64,000 nucleotides of DNA. Origin: Neoasaia chiangmaiensis. GTDB taxonomy: Bacteria > Pseudomonadota > Alphaproteobacteria > Acetobacterales > Acetobacteraceae. Made by a program: the position numbers and the translations under genes. This document shows, one piece after another, positions 1-10,166 of the stretch. The stretch spans positions 930,001-994,000 of the forward strand of contig NZ_CP014691.1 in NCBI RefSeq assembly GCF_002005465.1. The letters are read 5' to 3'. Positions within the stretch are counted from its first letter, which is position 1; the number at the start of each line of letters is the position of its first letter. Under the pieces are notes generated by a model. It searched no databases, had not been told where the DNA came from, and saw nothing but the letters and a program-made list of their open reading frames with translations.

Positions 1-546
<546 letters not shown>

Positions 547-669
547 GCACGATAGCGCCGGTTCACCATCGGCGCACTTGACCGACTCACGCAGCTTTGG
601 TCATGTCTTTCGTTAAATATCGAGAACGAAACGTTGAGCGACCGTCAACAGGTCGAAAAGGAAGCAGGG

Positions 670-1563
670 ATGGACTGGGACAAGCTGCGGATTTTTCATG
701 CGGTAGCCGAAGCCGGTTCATTTACCCACGCAGGCGAAAAGCTCAACCTGAGCCAATCCGCCGTTTCGCGGCAGATTTCCGCCCTTGAGGAAAACCTTCG
801 CGTCTCGTTGTTCCATCGGCACGCGCGCGGCCTTATCCTGACAGAACAGGGCGAGACGTTGAACCGGACCGTCCGGGAGATGTTCTCGAAACTATCCCTG
901 ACACAGGCCTTCCTCAGCGAGAGCAAATCGAAAGCGGCCGGCCAGATCAAGATCACGACCACGACAGGTTTCGGCCTGTGCTGGCTGACGCCGCGCCTGC
1001 ATCGTTTTCTCGAGTTGCACCCCGATATTGAAGTCACGCTGCTGGTGGAGGATGACGAACTGGACCTCGGCATGCGGGAAGCAGATGTCGCGATCCGGAT
1101 GCATCCGCCCAAACAACCGGACCTTATCCAGCGTCATCTCACCAATTTTCCGATGCCCATCTATTCCAGTCGCGCCTATCTCGAGGAACACGGCACACCG
1201 AACGATCTCGCCAGTTTGGCCCGTCATCAACTCATCGGCTTTTCGGGCTGGCACCCGCCCTTGCCGAACGTGAACTGGCTGGTGGAACTGGCCAGCCAGA
1301 CCCTGCATACGACGCTGCGTAACCGCATCGAAATCAACAACCTGCCTGCCGTTGCTTCCGCCATCGCCTCCGGCGTCGGGATCGGCTCACTCCCGCTTTA
1401 TATTGCCAATTCCTATCCCAATCTGGTCCAGATCATGAAGGATCAGCCCCTTCCGATTGTCGAGGCCTATTTCGTTTATCCGGAAGAGCTCCGTACCTCG
1501 AAACGCATTTCGGTCTTCCGCGACTTCCTGCTGGCCGAAATCAGCAACGATCAGAAAACCTGA
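670..1563 (+). CDS. LysR-family transcriptional regulator
   Basis: A 297-residue DNA-binding regulator. Residues 1-60 form the winged helix-turn-helix (MDWDKLRIFHAVAEAGSFTH, then LNLSQSAVSRQISALE), and the rest is the substrate-binding-like effector domain. An in-frame TTG lies at 634, but I chose ATG 670: the LysR consensus begins exactly there and an AGGAAGCAGGG ribosome binding site precedes it. It lies downstream of trxB on the same strand. Its effector and targets cannot be read from the sequence; a role in redox or thiol control would be only a guess from position. Confidence 0.9.
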   Translation: MDWDKLRIFHAVAEAGSFTHAGEKLNLSQSAVSRQISALEENLRVSLFHRHARGLILTEQGETLNRTVREMFSKLSLTQAFLSESKSKAAGQIKITTTTGFGLCWLTPRLHRFLELHPDIEVTLLVEDDELDLGMREADVAIRMHPPKQPDLIQRHLTNFPMPIYSSRAYLEEHGTPNDLASLARHQLIGFSGWHPPLPNVNWLVELASQTLHTTLRNRIEINNLPAVASAIASGVGIGSLPLYIANSYPNLVQIMKDQPLPIVEAYFVYPEELRTSKRISVFRDFLLAEISNDQKT

Positions 1564-1570
1564 TAAGCCG

Positions 1571-1852
1571 TTACGTATGGCGCCGATGGGATATGGGGCA
1601 GCGCTTCGGGCCGTCCTGCATGAACAGCGCCTGCCCGACCGACGCATATTGCGGATGATGCCCCGCGCGATGCCGCCGGTGGCTACCGGCAATATAAACG
1701 CGCCCGGACACGGTCCGCTGGCAAAGCGGCTTTATCGTGGAGAAGCTTCCAGAATGTGTCCATGAACGCGCATCGGCGTTGGGCATGATGGCGATTGCGA
1801 AAACCACCAGAAGCGGCAATGCAATGCAGCGTCGGGGACACCCTGAGAACAT
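1571..1852 (-). CDS. Possible small secreted protein, unrecognised
   Basis: A 93-codon frame between the LysR gene and ihfB. It begins MFSGCPRRCIALPLLVVFAI and reaches NADA before RSW, which looks like a Sec signal peptide: basic N-terminus, hydrophobic core, Ala-x-Ala cleavage site near residue 28. The mature part is about 65 residues, rich in His, Arg and Gly, with Cys at about 44 and 84. I recognise no family and see no good ribosome binding site. It may simply be an open frame in a 334-base intergenic stretch, but the signal-like start makes it worth keeping. Confidence 0.35.
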   Translation of the reverse strand: MFSGCPRRCIALPLLVVFAIAIMPNADARSWTHSGSFSTIKPLCQRTVSGRVYIAGSHRRHRAGHHPQYASVGQALFMQDGPKRCPISHRRHT

Positions 1853-1897
1853 AGCGAGAATTTACCGACTAGGTCACTATATGCCAACCCCGGGAAG

Positions 1898-2224
1898 TCA
1901 TGTTTTCGCGGCAACCGAAGGAGCAGCACGTCGCTGGCGTGACGCCCGCTGATTGACCCGCTCCCGCAATTCCTTGCCAGCCTTGAAAAACGGCACCGTT
2001 TTTTCCTCAACACTAACCGTATCGCCCGTACGCGGGTTCCGACCGGTTCGTGCGTCGCGCTTCTTAACGATAAAAGCGCCAAAGCCGCGCAGTTCCACGC
2101 GATCGCCGCGAGATAACGCTGTCGAAATCTCATCGAAGATTGTCTGGACGATCAATTCGACATCGCGACCCAGCAAGTGCGGGTTCGCCGCCGCCAACTC
2201 TGCGATGAGTTCGGACTTCGTCAT
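1898..2224 (-). CDS. ihfB: Integration host factor subunit beta
   Basis: A 108-residue HU/IHF family protein that sharply bends DNA as a heterodimer with IHF-alpha in recombination, replication and transcription. The core is complete: [20 protein letters not shown], then [40 protein letters not shown] and [23 protein letters not shown] in the beta arm is the DNA-intercalating signature. The tail of about 15 residues after KELRERV is basic and alanine-rich, slightly longer than the usual 95-100 residues. The gene is single, with mucR about 200 bases upstream on the same strand. Confidence 0.95.
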   Translation of the reverse strand: MTKSELIAELAAANPHLLGRDVELIVQTIFDEISTALSRGDRVELRGFGAFIVKKRDARTGRNPRTGDTVSVEEKTVPFFKAGKELRERVNQRASRQRRAAPSVAAKT

Positions 2225-2421
2225 GCCACAACCCTGTCAACCGTCAGAAAAAGACAGCGAAAACAACTGCCCTGATCTCGAAGTTGCAGATTTGGAACAA
2301 TCGCGTCAAGCCGCTCGACGATTCTTGCCGGGCGACTTGATCGATATCCCTTGCAACCGATGCATCGCGCCGACGGGCAGGCAATGCCGCCGATCCGCGA
2401 CATCGGTTGCAGGAAAGTCAA

Positions 2422-2907
2422 TCAGGCCTTTTTCGACCGGGTCTTTCGAGCCGTGCCGGAGCCGTTGTCCTCACCGTCGGTCGTGTCCCCGGAAGCATCG
2501 GCATTGGCACTGATCTTGCGACCGAGACCAATTTCACGTGCCAGATGCGAGCGACGTTCGGCATAGTTCGGCGCGACAAGCGGATAGTCGGAAGGCAGGC
2601 CCCAGCGCTCGCGATACTGGTCGGGGGTCATGCCATATGCGCTCTGTAGATGGCGCTTCAGCATCTTCAGCTTCTTACCGTCTTCCAGACAGACAATATA
2701 GTCCGGAAAAACCGATCGCTTGATCGGAACGGCCGGCTGAGGACGCTCAGGCTCCGGTTCAACCTGCCCCGCCCCCTGCAAAGCAGTATAGACCTGCTTT
2801 ATCAGGCCCGGCAGACTTTCGCCGCCGATAGGATTGTTGGTGACATGCGCCGAAACGATTTGAGCCGTAAGCTCCAATAGCACATTATTCGATTCAGAGT
2901 CCGACAT
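2422..2907 (-). CDS. MucR/Ros-family transcriptional regulator
   Basis: A 161-residue global regulator of the Ros/MucR type, an alphaproteobacterial family that binds AT-rich promoter DNA and controls exopolysaccharide, motility and cell-cycle genes. The conserved core is at about residues 66-110: VFPDYIVCLEDGKKLKMLKR followed by GMTPDQYRERWGLP. Of the four Zn ligands of canonical Ros only Cys73 and His86 are visible. Tyr70 stands where the first Cys would be and Ala90 where the second His of HLxxH would be. It therefore resembles the zinc-independent members of the family. The C-terminal 30 residues are Asp/Ser/Lys-rich and probably disordered. The upstream region is AT-rich, fitting autoregulation. 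Confidence 0.9.
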   Translation of the reverse strand: MSDSESNNVLLELTAQIVSAHVTNNPIGGESLPGLIKQVYTALQGAGQVEPEPERPQPAVPIKRSVFPDYIVCLEDGKKLKMLKRHLQSAYGMTPDQYRERWGLPSDYPLVAPNYAERRSHLAREIGLGRKISANADASGDTTDGEDNGSGTARKTRSKKA

Positions 2908-3285
2908 TTACCGACCCCTATTTATGGTTGATTGCTGGATGAATGCTCATATCGCATTCATTGCCACACGTAAATGGTCGCATTGGTAAAACGATAATAA
3001 GAGCACGGTCTTTTCCATGACCCAGACTTCATAGGCGGCTTTTTGCCGCTCCATGCATAAATATTGTCCGAAGCGGCTACAATGCAATCATGGCGCACAA
3101 GAAAAGATCAGATTTCAAATTGTGTTATTGCAAATCGTAACATTTTGCTGACGACACCCGGGCGCCCAAACCAAAAAAGAAAAAAAGCCGATTTTTAATA
3201 GACGGAAACGTTTCAGCTTTTAACGCGTATATAACGACCGTCATCAACCATATATCCTTTCAATGTTAACGCTGGAGATGCGCAC
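2908..3285. other. AT-rich intergenic region between mucR and the UdgX gene
   Basis: 378 bases without a convincing gene, separating two divergent genes and markedly more AT-rich than either. It contains TTTATGG, a run of A/T at 3165-3200, and a short perfect hairpin near 3033-3048 (GCGGC-TTTTT-GCCGC). MucR proteins bind AT-rich DNA, so autoregulatory sites here are likely by family knowledge; no individual operator can be assigned by eye. Confidence 0.5.
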
Positions 3286-4521
3286 TTGCATCGGGTTTCA
3301 CTTGCACATCCTGCGGATTTTAATGGCTGGCGGGCATATGTTCGCCAGTGCATTGCGCAAGATATCGCACCCGATGAGGTCGAATGGGCGATAGAGCCGC
3401 CTGCCGACCTCTTTGCATCGCAAGCGAAACGCGCGCTCCCATCCGCAGCAATCGATCTGCGCATTCCCCGTTGGCTTGCCTCGCTCATCGCTGCTGCCCT
3501 GCAAAGCGATGCACCGGACCGTTTCACAGCGCTCCATCGGGTCGTGGCCGATCTGCATGTTGGAACAAATGGCCTGGATGACGGTTCAGACACGCAATTG
3601 CCCTATCTGCGAGCGCTCAGTCACCAGGCGCATGTCGCCACTCAGGATCTTCGGAATCAATTCCTCCACGCGATCACGTTCCGGACGCTGGATGCCGGAC
3701 CAGTCATTACTGCGGACTCATCGAACGTTCTTGCCGGTCAACGACATATACTCACGCAACTTGCCGCCGAACCATGGCGCATTCGAACACCAGGTCTTTC
3801 GATCGACTGGGATGGCAGAACATGCCGAATCGGTAATGGCGCCGGTGAGCCATGTCATGCCGGTCCAGAGAATGAGTATTGGAACGGGATTCCCGCCATT
3901 ATGCTTCCGACAGACGACGAAACCATCGCCCATGCCGCGTCCCTGGACGAACTACGCGCCAAAGCCGCCGATTGCCGCCGCTGCCCCCTTTGGGAACCGG
4001 CGACACGCACGGTGTTCGGCGAGGGCTCCCGATCCGCGCGCCTGATGTTTGTCGGCGAACAGCCCGGCGATCAGGAGGATCTCGCCGGCCATCCCTTCGT
4101 CGGACCGGCCGGACGCCTGTTCGATGAGATACTCGCCAGAGCCGGCATCCCCCGCGACGCATGCTACATCACGAATGCCGTCAAACACTTCAAGTTCACG
4201 CCGCGCGGCAGCCGCCGTATCCATCAGAAACCGGACGCCGATGAAATGCGCGCCTGTCTCCCCTGGCTGGCGGCCGAGCGGCGCCTCGTCAAGCCTCAGG
4301 TCCTTGTCATGCTCGGCGTCACAGCCGCCACATCCGTCTTGGGTCGGTCCGTCACGATCAGCCGGGAACGCAGCCGTGCCATCCCCCTTGATGACGGCTG
4401 CACCGGAATCGTTACCGTTCACCCGTCCTTCCTCCTGCGCGTCCCTGACGCCGACACCAGGGCGCGCGAAACGCAACGTTTCGAGGAAGACCTGCGCATG
4501 GCATGGCGACTGCTCGATTGA
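3286..4521 (+). CDS. UdgX-family uracil-DNA binding protein with diverged N-terminal DUF4130-like domain
   Basis: A 411-residue DNA repair protein. Residues 222-411 are a UdgX-type uracil-DNA glycosylase domain: Cys230-x2-Cys233 (iron-sulfur ligands), GEQPGDQED at 257-265, TNAVKHFKF at 296-304, the diagnostic loop RRIHQKP with His313, and VTVHPSFLLR at 377-385. In characterised UdgX the loop His bonds covalently to uracil DNA. Residues 1-200 resemble the partner domain usually fused to UdgX (start MHRVSLAHPADFNGW; LSIDWDG near 171), but its central motifs are poorly kept. The start is TTG, supported by GGAG eight bases upstream and by the match to the domain start. Confidence 0.85.
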   Translation: MHRVSLAHPADFNGWRAYVRQCIAQDIAPDEVEWAIEPPADLFASQAKRALPSAAIDLRIPRWLASLIAAALQSDAPDRFTALHRVVADLHVGTNGLDDGSDTQLPYLRALSHQAHVATQDLRNQFLHAITFRTLDAGPVITADSSNVLAGQRHILTQLAAEPWRIRTPGLSIDWDGRTCRIGNGAGEPCHAGPENEYWNGIPAIMLPTDDETIAHAASLDELRAKAADCRRCPLWEPATRTVFGEGSRSARLMFVGEQPGDQEDLAGHPFVGPAGRLFDEILARAGIPRDACYITNAVKHFKFTPRGSRRIHQKPDADEMRACLPWLAAERRLVKPQVLVMLGVTAATSVLGRSVTISRERSRAIPLDDGCTGIVTVHPSFLLRVPDADTRARETQRFEEDLRMAWRLLD

Positions 4522-4626
4522 TACGGCATGACGGGCATTTAAGCCGCGTGCTCCTTTTCTTGGCGCGCCAGGCCTGTCATCATATCCTACCATGCGCCTC
4601 CCCTCCGCTTCGTCGCTTTCTCACCT

Positions 4627-6789
4627 ATGAGCGCCACTTCCAACACAGGCCTGCGCGTCGCAGTCAAAACACCCCCGACGCCACGGTCGCGCGATAAATG
4701 GGGCTGGCTCTACGCTCCCACACCACAGGCTCTGGAATTCGCTTTCCGCAATACCATTGCAGCCCTGCTCTCGCTGGCGATCGCCATGTGGATGGAGCTC
4801 GATAGCCCCGTCTGGGCGCCGATGACCGTCTGGGCCGTTGCACAGGGCACACGCGGCGAAAGCCTTTCGAAAGCCCGCTGGCGTCTGGTCGGCACGGTTA
4901 TCGGCGCCGTTGCGTCCATCAGCCTTATCGCCACCTTTCCCCAACAACCCTGGCTTTTCTTTCCGGCCGTCGCGATCTGGATGGGCCTCTGCGCCGGTTT
5001 CGCGACCTTCGTCTCGAATTTCCGCGCCTATGCGCTCGTTCTGGCCGGCTATACCTGTGCCATCATCAGCATGGGGGCCATCTCCAACCCCGATAATGTG
5101 TTCTTCATCGCGATCTCACGCGGCACATACATCTTCCTCGGCGTTATCTGCGAAGCCGGCATGGGCCTAATTTTCGCGACGGGACAGGAACGTCAGGCTC
5201 GCCAGAACGTCCGCAGCAAACTGCAAACGGCCCTGTCGCTGGTCGGCATCGCGATCGCCGATATCCTGGAGGAAGCCGCCAACGCCCAGTTCCGCGCGCG
5301 CGAGCTTTTCGGCACGATCCTGCGCCTGAACAGCGAGATTGAATTCGCCGAGATTGAAATGGGCCCCCATGGTCATGAAGGCGATCACGCACGCGCCGCG
5401 CTGGCCGCCGTATCGGTGCTGCTGTCGCGCGGATTCGGGATGGCCACCCGACTGGCCGCGCTGGAACATGACCGGGGTGATTTTCGTCACACCTCGGCAC
5501 AGGTGCAGAACTTCCTGCGTGGACTGGGACCACGACTGAACAGGCGCCGCGAACTGCCGAAAATCTTCGCGGAGCTTCATGTGCTGGGCGAAGCCTGCCG
5601 TCATCACGCCGCACCATATGATACGTCAGGACATGACGAGGACGTCGTGCTGGGACCGGTCGATGAGCGCGTCCTGTTCGTGGCCCTCGGCGAGTTGTTG
5701 CACGACCTCGATACGGCCATTGTCGAATACGACGCCAGTTCGCATACGATTCCGGGCGATCATTTCAGCTTCCGCCTGCAAACGCATCGCGACGCCCGGA
5801 ACGCCGTCAACAACGGCCTGCGCGTCGCTGCTGCCGTCATCTTCACATCGCTGATCTACGAAGTGACCGCCTGGCCCAGCGGACAGACCTTCATCGCGAT
5901 CAATGCCCTGATCTGCGGCCTGTTCGCCACGCAGGAAAATCCGGTTCTCGGCACCGCCAAATTCCTGCGGGGCGCGGTATGGTCGGCCGTCGTGGCGGGT
6001 CTCATCGATTTCATTTTCGTGCCGAAATTCGACACGTACGAGGTGCTTCTCGCCTGTCTCGGTCCGGCCATGTTCATCGGCGGCCTGGCGAAATCGAACC
6101 CCGCGACGGCAGGGCAGGCCGCTGCCTACGGCCTGCTCATGCCGAGCATCCTGGGCCTCACCAACGATCATCGCGTCAATGAAATCCAGTTCTTCAACGG
6201 CGCCACGGCCACCGTTCTTGGCGCGGCCGCCGCCGTGCTGGTGTTCCACACTTTCCTGCCGTTCAACAATCAGGGCGAGCGCCTGCGCCTGCGCCGCCAG
6301 ATGCTCGGCGAACTCCGCGCCCTCTGCCATCTGACGCAGGCGCCGGAGGTCAGGAAGTGGATCGGCCGCAATATCGACCGCTTCGCCCGCCTGATCCGTC
6401 ACGCCGGTCCCTCCCCCGGTCGTATCGTGGAGAATTATCTCCAGGGCACGCTGGCCACGATGACACTGGGCCTGAACGTCATCCGGCTGCGGTCCCTGCT
6501 CGATCGCGAACATCTTCCGGATTCGGCGCGTCGCCCCATTCAGCTCCTTCTTTATCGCATGGAGCGCGCGAGAGACCGGCACATGCAACCGGCCCGCGTC
6601 GCCCGCGCCGCCATCCGCCGCCTGCGCGCGCTGGACCGGGTCGAGACGGATCTCGTGACCCGCCTCGAACTGATCCGCGGGATCGCCTATCTCGTGGTGA
6701 TCCATCACACCTTGCGCAACAACGCCGAATTTCTCGATGAAACGAAGCCCTTCACGGGCCGTATCGACCGGCGTTACGATCAGATATGA
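4627..6789 (+). CDS. FUSC-family (AaeB/fusaric-acid-resistance-like) inner membrane transporter
   Basis: A 720-residue membrane protein. Two hydrophobic blocks (about residues 35-180 and 390-540) flank a long soluble stretch, the layout of the FUSC/AaeB efflux family. The first block has FAFRNTIAALLSLAIAMWME and MTVWAVAQGTRGESL; the second repeats the pattern with RVAAAVIFTSLIYEVTAWPS and GQTFIAINALICGL. Family members export aromatic acids or similar toxic compounds, usually with an HlyD-like periplasmic adaptor. No adaptor or outer membrane channel lies next to it here, so the substrate is open. It overlaps the next gene by ATGA (6786-6789), implying co-translation with guanine deaminase. 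Confidence 0.85.
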   Translation: MSATSNTGLRVAVKTPPTPRSRDKWGWLYAPTPQALEFAFRNTIAALLSLAIAMWMELDSPVWAPMTVWAVAQGTRGESLSKARWRLVGTVIGAVASISLIATFPQQPWLFFPAVAIWMGLCAGFATFVSNFRAYALVLAGYTCAIISMGAISNPDNVFFIAISRGTYIFLGVICEAGMGLIFATGQERQARQNVRSKLQTALSLVGIAIADILEEAANAQFRARELFGTILRLNSEIEFAEIEMGPHGHEGDHARAALAAVSVLLSRGFGMATRLAALEHDRGDFRHTSAQVQNFLRGLGPRLNRRRELPKIFAELHVLGEACRHHAAPYDTSGHDEDVVLGPVDERVLFVALGELLHDLDTAIVEYDASSHTIPGDHFSFRLQTHRDARNAVNNGLRVAAAVIFTSLIYEVTAWPSGQTFIAINALICGLFATQENPVLGTAKFLRGAVWSAVVAGLIDFIFVPKFDTYEVLLACLGPAMFIGGLAKSNPATAGQAAAYGLLMPSILGLTNDHRVNEIQFFNGATATVLGAAAAVLVFHTFLPFNNQGERLRLRRQMLGELRALCHLTQAPEVRKWIGRNIDRFARLIRHAGPSPGRIVENYLQGTLATMTLGLNVIRLRSLLDREHLPDSARRPIQLLLYRMERARDRHMQPARVARAAIRRLRALDRVETDLVTRLELIRGIAYLVVIHHTLRNNAEFLDETKPFTGRIDRRYDQI

Positions 6790-8105
6790 ACGTCCGACCC
6801 GATCGCGCCATACGCGGGACCATCCTTCGCTTCCGCCACGACCCCTTCCAGGGCCCGCCTGACGAAGCCCTTCTGGTCGAGCAGGACGGGCTGATCGCCA
6901 TCGCGGATGGCAAGATCCAGCAGGTCGGGCCCTATTCGATCCTCCACGAAACCCTGCCCGCCGATACGGCGATCGACGATCATCGCGGCTGCCTGATCGG
7001 CCCGGGATTTATCGACGCGCATGTTCATTTCCCGCAACTGCGCGTCATCGCCTCCTACGGCGAACAGCTGCTGACGTGGCTGAACCGCTATGTCTTCCCC
7101 GAAGAAGCCCGCTTCTCGGATCCCGACTATGCCGCAACCATCGCGCGCGAATTTCTTGACGCATTGCTGCGCGCCGGAACGACGACGGCAGCGGTCTACT
7201 GCACCGTCCATCCCCAGTCGGTGGAGGCTTTCTTTCAGGAATCCACCCGGCGCAACACCCGAATGATCGCGGGCAAGGTGTTGATGGACCGCAACGCGCC
7301 GGACAACCTGCGCGACACGGCACAGACAGGCTACGACCAGTCCCTCGCCCTGCTTCGCCGCTGGCATGGCAAGGGACGACAGCTTTATGCCGTCACCCCC
7401 CGCTTCGCCCCGACGAGCACACCCGAACAACTCGACCTCGCCGGCACGCTGCTGGACGCCGCGCCGGACGTGTTCATGCAGACCCATCTGCTGGAGACCA
7501 GAGCCGAGGAGGAATGGGTCCGCGCCCTCTTCCCCGACCGTCGCGGCTATCTCGACGTGTACGCCCATGCCGGTCTCGTGCGACCACGGGCCATCTTCGG
7601 CCACGCGGTCCACATGACGGAACATGATCGCCACCAGTGCCACGATGCCGGCTGCGGCATCGCCCACTGCCCCGGCTCCAACCAGTTCCTCGGCAGTGGC
7701 CGCTTCGATCTCGCCGCTGCCATGCGGGCCGACCGCCCGTTACGCGTGGCGTTCGGCAGCGACATCGGCGCGGGCGACAACATCTCCATGCTGCGCGTCG
7801 CCAACGACGGCTATAAGGTCGCGCAAGGCCGTGGCGTCAGTCTTCATCCCGCGCAGGCATATTGGCTGGCCACCACCGGCGCATCGCATGCGTTGTATCT
7901 GGATCATCTCGTGGGGCGGATCGCGCCCGGACTGGAGGCCGATTTGTGCGTGCTCGATCCTGCTGCAAGTCCCATGACCGCACAGCGATGCGCCCGCGCC
8001 GAAACGACGGACGAACTCCTCTTCGCGCTGATGATGCTCGGTGACGAACGCAACGTGCGTGCCACCTATGTCGCCGGACAGCCGGTCGAGAGAGCGACGG
8101 CTTGA
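6786..8105 (+). CDS. guaD: Guanine deaminase
   Basis: A 439-residue zinc amidohydrolase that deaminates guanine to xanthine in purine salvage and catabolism. Visible metal and catalytic residues: [12 protein letters not shown] at 73-84 (His79, His81), THLLE at 233-237 (His234), FGHAVHMTE at 271-279 (His273) and FGSDIGAG at 323-330 (Asp326). CPGSN at 295-299 and the C-terminal [10 protein letters not shown] are also typical. Length matches GuaD (about 430-440). It is translationally coupled on both sides, to the FUSC gene and to the Nramp gene, so the three form one transcript; why a purine enzyme travels with a metal transporter is unclear. Confidence 0.93.
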   Translation: MNVRPDRAIRGTILRFRHDPFQGPPDEALLVEQDGLIAIADGKIQQVGPYSILHETLPADTAIDDHRGCLIGPGFIDAHVHFPQLRVIASYGEQLLTWLNRYVFPEEARFSDPDYAATIAREFLDALLRAGTTTAAVYCTVHPQSVEAFFQESTRRNTRMIAGKVLMDRNAPDNLRDTAQTGYDQSLALLRRWHGKGRQLYAVTPRFAPTSTPEQLDLAGTLLDAAPDVFMQTHLLETRAEEEWVRALFPDRRGYLDVYAHAGLVRPRAIFGHAVHMTEHDRHQCHDAGCGIAHCPGSNQFLGSGRFDLAAAMRADRPLRVAFGSDIGAGDNISMLRVANDGYKVAQGRGVSLHPAQAYWLATTGASHALYLDHLVGRIAPGLEADLCVLDPAASPMTAQRCARAETTDELLFALMMLGDERNVRATYVAGQPVERATA

Positions 8106-9418
8106 GCGCGCCGGATCTCAAACCCGCGGATAACAGCCTGCCCGAGGTCTTCTCCAGCATACGCGTCGCGGCCGGCAGCGCACCGTGGGTCAAGCGCTTC
8201 CTGGCCTTCGTCGGTCCGGGCTACATGGTGTCGGTCGGCTATATGGACCCCGGCAACTGGGCCACGGACCTGCAAGGCGGGGCATCCTACGGCTATACGC
8301 TGCTTTTCGTGATCCTCCTGTCCAACCTGATGGCTGTCCTGCTTCAGGCACTTTCAGCGCGGCTGGGCATCGCAACCGGGCGCGACCTTGCGCAAAGCTG
8401 TCGGGACCACTTTTCCCCAACCGTCAATCTCCTGCTGTGGTTCACCTGCGAACTGGCCATCATCGCCTGCGACCTGGCCGAGGTCATCGGCACGGCCGTC
8501 GCCCTGAAGCTGTTGTTTCATATCCCGCTTCTGTTCGGCGCCATGATCTCCGCTGGCGATGCGTTACTGGTTCTCCTGCTGATGAACCGTGGCTTCCGCC
8601 CGCTGGAAGCGTTCGTCATCACGCTTCTCTCCGTCATCGCGGTGTGCTTCGCAATCCAGGTCGTGGCAGCGCAACCGCCCTTCCACGCGGTCATGGCCGG
8701 ATTCCTGCCGCGCACGGAAATCGTGACCAATAACGGCATGCTCTACATCGCGATCAGCATCATCGGCGCGACCGTCATGCCGCATAATCTGTACCTGCAT
8801 TCCTCCATCGTCCAGACGCGTGCCTATAGCCGGACGGACGGCAAGCGCGAGGCCATCCGCTGGTCCACCTGGGACAGCACCATCGCCCTGACGCTGGCCC
8901 TGTTCGTCAACGCCGCCATCCTGATCGTCGCCGCAGCGGCCTTTCATACGACCGGCCATCGGGATATCGCGGAAATCGAGGACGCCTATCGCCTCCTTTC
9001 CCCCATCATGGGGTTCGGCATCGCTTCAACCCTGTTCGCCGTGGCGCTCCTGGCCGCCGGCACCAACTCCACCATCACCGGCACCCTTGCCGGACAGATC
9101 GTGATGGAAGGCTTCCTTCGCCTGCGCCTGCCGGACTGGGCACAACGTCTGCTCACGCGCGGCATCGCCATCGTGCCGGTCGTGGTCGCCATCGCACTGT
9201 ATGGCGGCCACGGCGTGAACGATCTCCTGGTGTTCAGTCAGGTCGTCCTGTCGCTGCAATTACCCTTCGCCGTCATTCCGCTGGTCATGTTCGTGACCAA
9301 TCGCGAACTGATGGGTGAATTCGTGGTGTCACGCGGCATCGCCTGTCTGGCATGGGCCACGGCCGCTCTCATACTCGCACTGAACGCCAAGCTGTTGCTC
9401 GACACGCTTACCGGCTGA
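8102..9418 (+). CDS. mntH: Nramp-family divalent metal transporter
   Basis: A 438-residue inner membrane, proton-coupled Mn2+/Fe2+ importer. The metal-binding helix 1 motif [13 protein letters not shown] is at about residue 46, and the helix 6 motif [10 protein letters not shown] at about residue 224. About eleven hydrophobic segments span the length. The start is TTG at 8102, inside TTGA overlapping the guaD stop; no better in-frame start is visible. The 3' end overlaps the convergent ABC ATPase gene by 11 bases (9408-9418). MntH as opposed to a general Nramp name follows the DPGNWATD variant and length. Confidence 0.9.
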   Translation: MSAPDLKPADNSLPEVFSSIRVAAGSAPWVKRFLAFVGPGYMVSVGYMDPGNWATDLQGGASYGYTLLFVILLSNLMAVLLQALSARLGIATGRDLAQSCRDHFSPTVNLLLWFTCELAIIACDLAEVIGTAVALKLLFHIPLLFGAMISAGDALLVLLLMNRGFRPLEAFVITLLSVIAVCFAIQVVAAQPPFHAVMAGFLPRTEIVTNNGMLYIAISIIGATVMPHNLYLHSSIVQTRAYSRTDGKREAIRWSTWDSTIALTLALFVNAAILIVAAAAFHTTGHRDIAEIEDAYRLLSPIMGFGIASTLFAVALLAAGTNSTITGTLAGQIVMEGFLRLRLPDWAQRLLTRGIAIVPVVVAIALYGGHGVNDLLVFSQVVLSLQLPFAVIPLVMFVTNRELMGEFVVSRGIACLAWATAALILALNAKLLLDTLTG

Positions 9419-10166
9419 TCGTCCAGGGAACCGGCACACCATCCAGCCGCCGAACGGTCACGCCATAGACTTCGCCGATCGCGTCATCCGTCAGAACCTC
9501 ATTCGGCACGCCGGCCGCGATCACCTGCCCGTCCCGCATCAACGCCAGTCGGTCGCAGTAGCGCGCCGCAAGACCCAGATCATGAATCACCACCAGCACG
9601 GCGCGCCCCCGGTGGGCCCAGTCCCGCAGCAGCGCCATGACCGACAACGCATGTTCGGGATCCAGCGCCGCGATCGGCTCGTCCACCAGCAAGGCCGGCG
9701 TATCGACCGCCAGCGCACGCGCCAGATGCAAACGCGCGCGCTCACCGCCCGATAATTGCGCCGCGGACCGATCGGCCAGCACATCGAGATGGGTCGCCGC
9801 CAACGCCGCCGTCACTGCGGGGTGCCTCAGGGCGTTCATCCCGGTCTCACCAAACGGCAGACGACCCAGACTGACAAGATCGCGCACCGACATGGAAGGC
9901 GGCACCCCATTCTCCTGCGGCATGAACGCGATACGCCGTGCCCGCCACGAAGCACGCGTGGCCGAAAGATCGACATCGTCCCACCTCACGGTGCCACGCT
10001 CCGGTCGCCACAACCCGGCAGCCAGACGCAATAGCGAACTCTTTCCTGCCCCGTTCGGGCCGAGAAGCCCCACCATTTCACCTGTTCGGCAATCCAGCGA
10101 GGCATCGGCCACGACCGACCTGCCGCTCAACGACAGACCGGCATGGCGCAGCGACAGAACCGTCAT
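9408..10166 (-). CDS. btuD: Cobalamin-type ABC transporter, ATP-binding protein
   Basis: A 252-residue ATPase of the FecE/BtuD/HmuV group that powers import through the adjacent permease. Walker [10 protein letters not shown] is at 36-44, the signature [15 protein letters not shown] at 138-152, Walker [13 protein letters not shown] at 159-170, and the switch His in VVIHDLG near 190. The frame is open 101 codons further upstream, but ATG 10166 gives the normal start and overlaps the permease stop by four bases. It is the last gene of the riboswitch-controlled operon. Cobalamin as substrate is inferred from that riboswitch; by domain alone it could serve iron chelates. Confidence 0.85.
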   Translation of the reverse strand: MTVLSLRHAGLSLSGRSVVADASLDCRTGEMVGLLGPNGAGKSSLLRLAAGLWRPERGTVRWDDVDLSATRASWRARRIAFMPQENGVPPSMSVRDLVSLGRLPFGETGMNALRHPAVTAALAATHLDVLADRSAAQLSGGERARLHLARALAVDTPALLVDEPIAALDPEHALSVMALLRDWAHRGRAVLVVIHDLGLAARYCDRLALMRDGQVIAAGVPNEVLTDDAIGEVYGVTVRRLDGVPVPWTISR

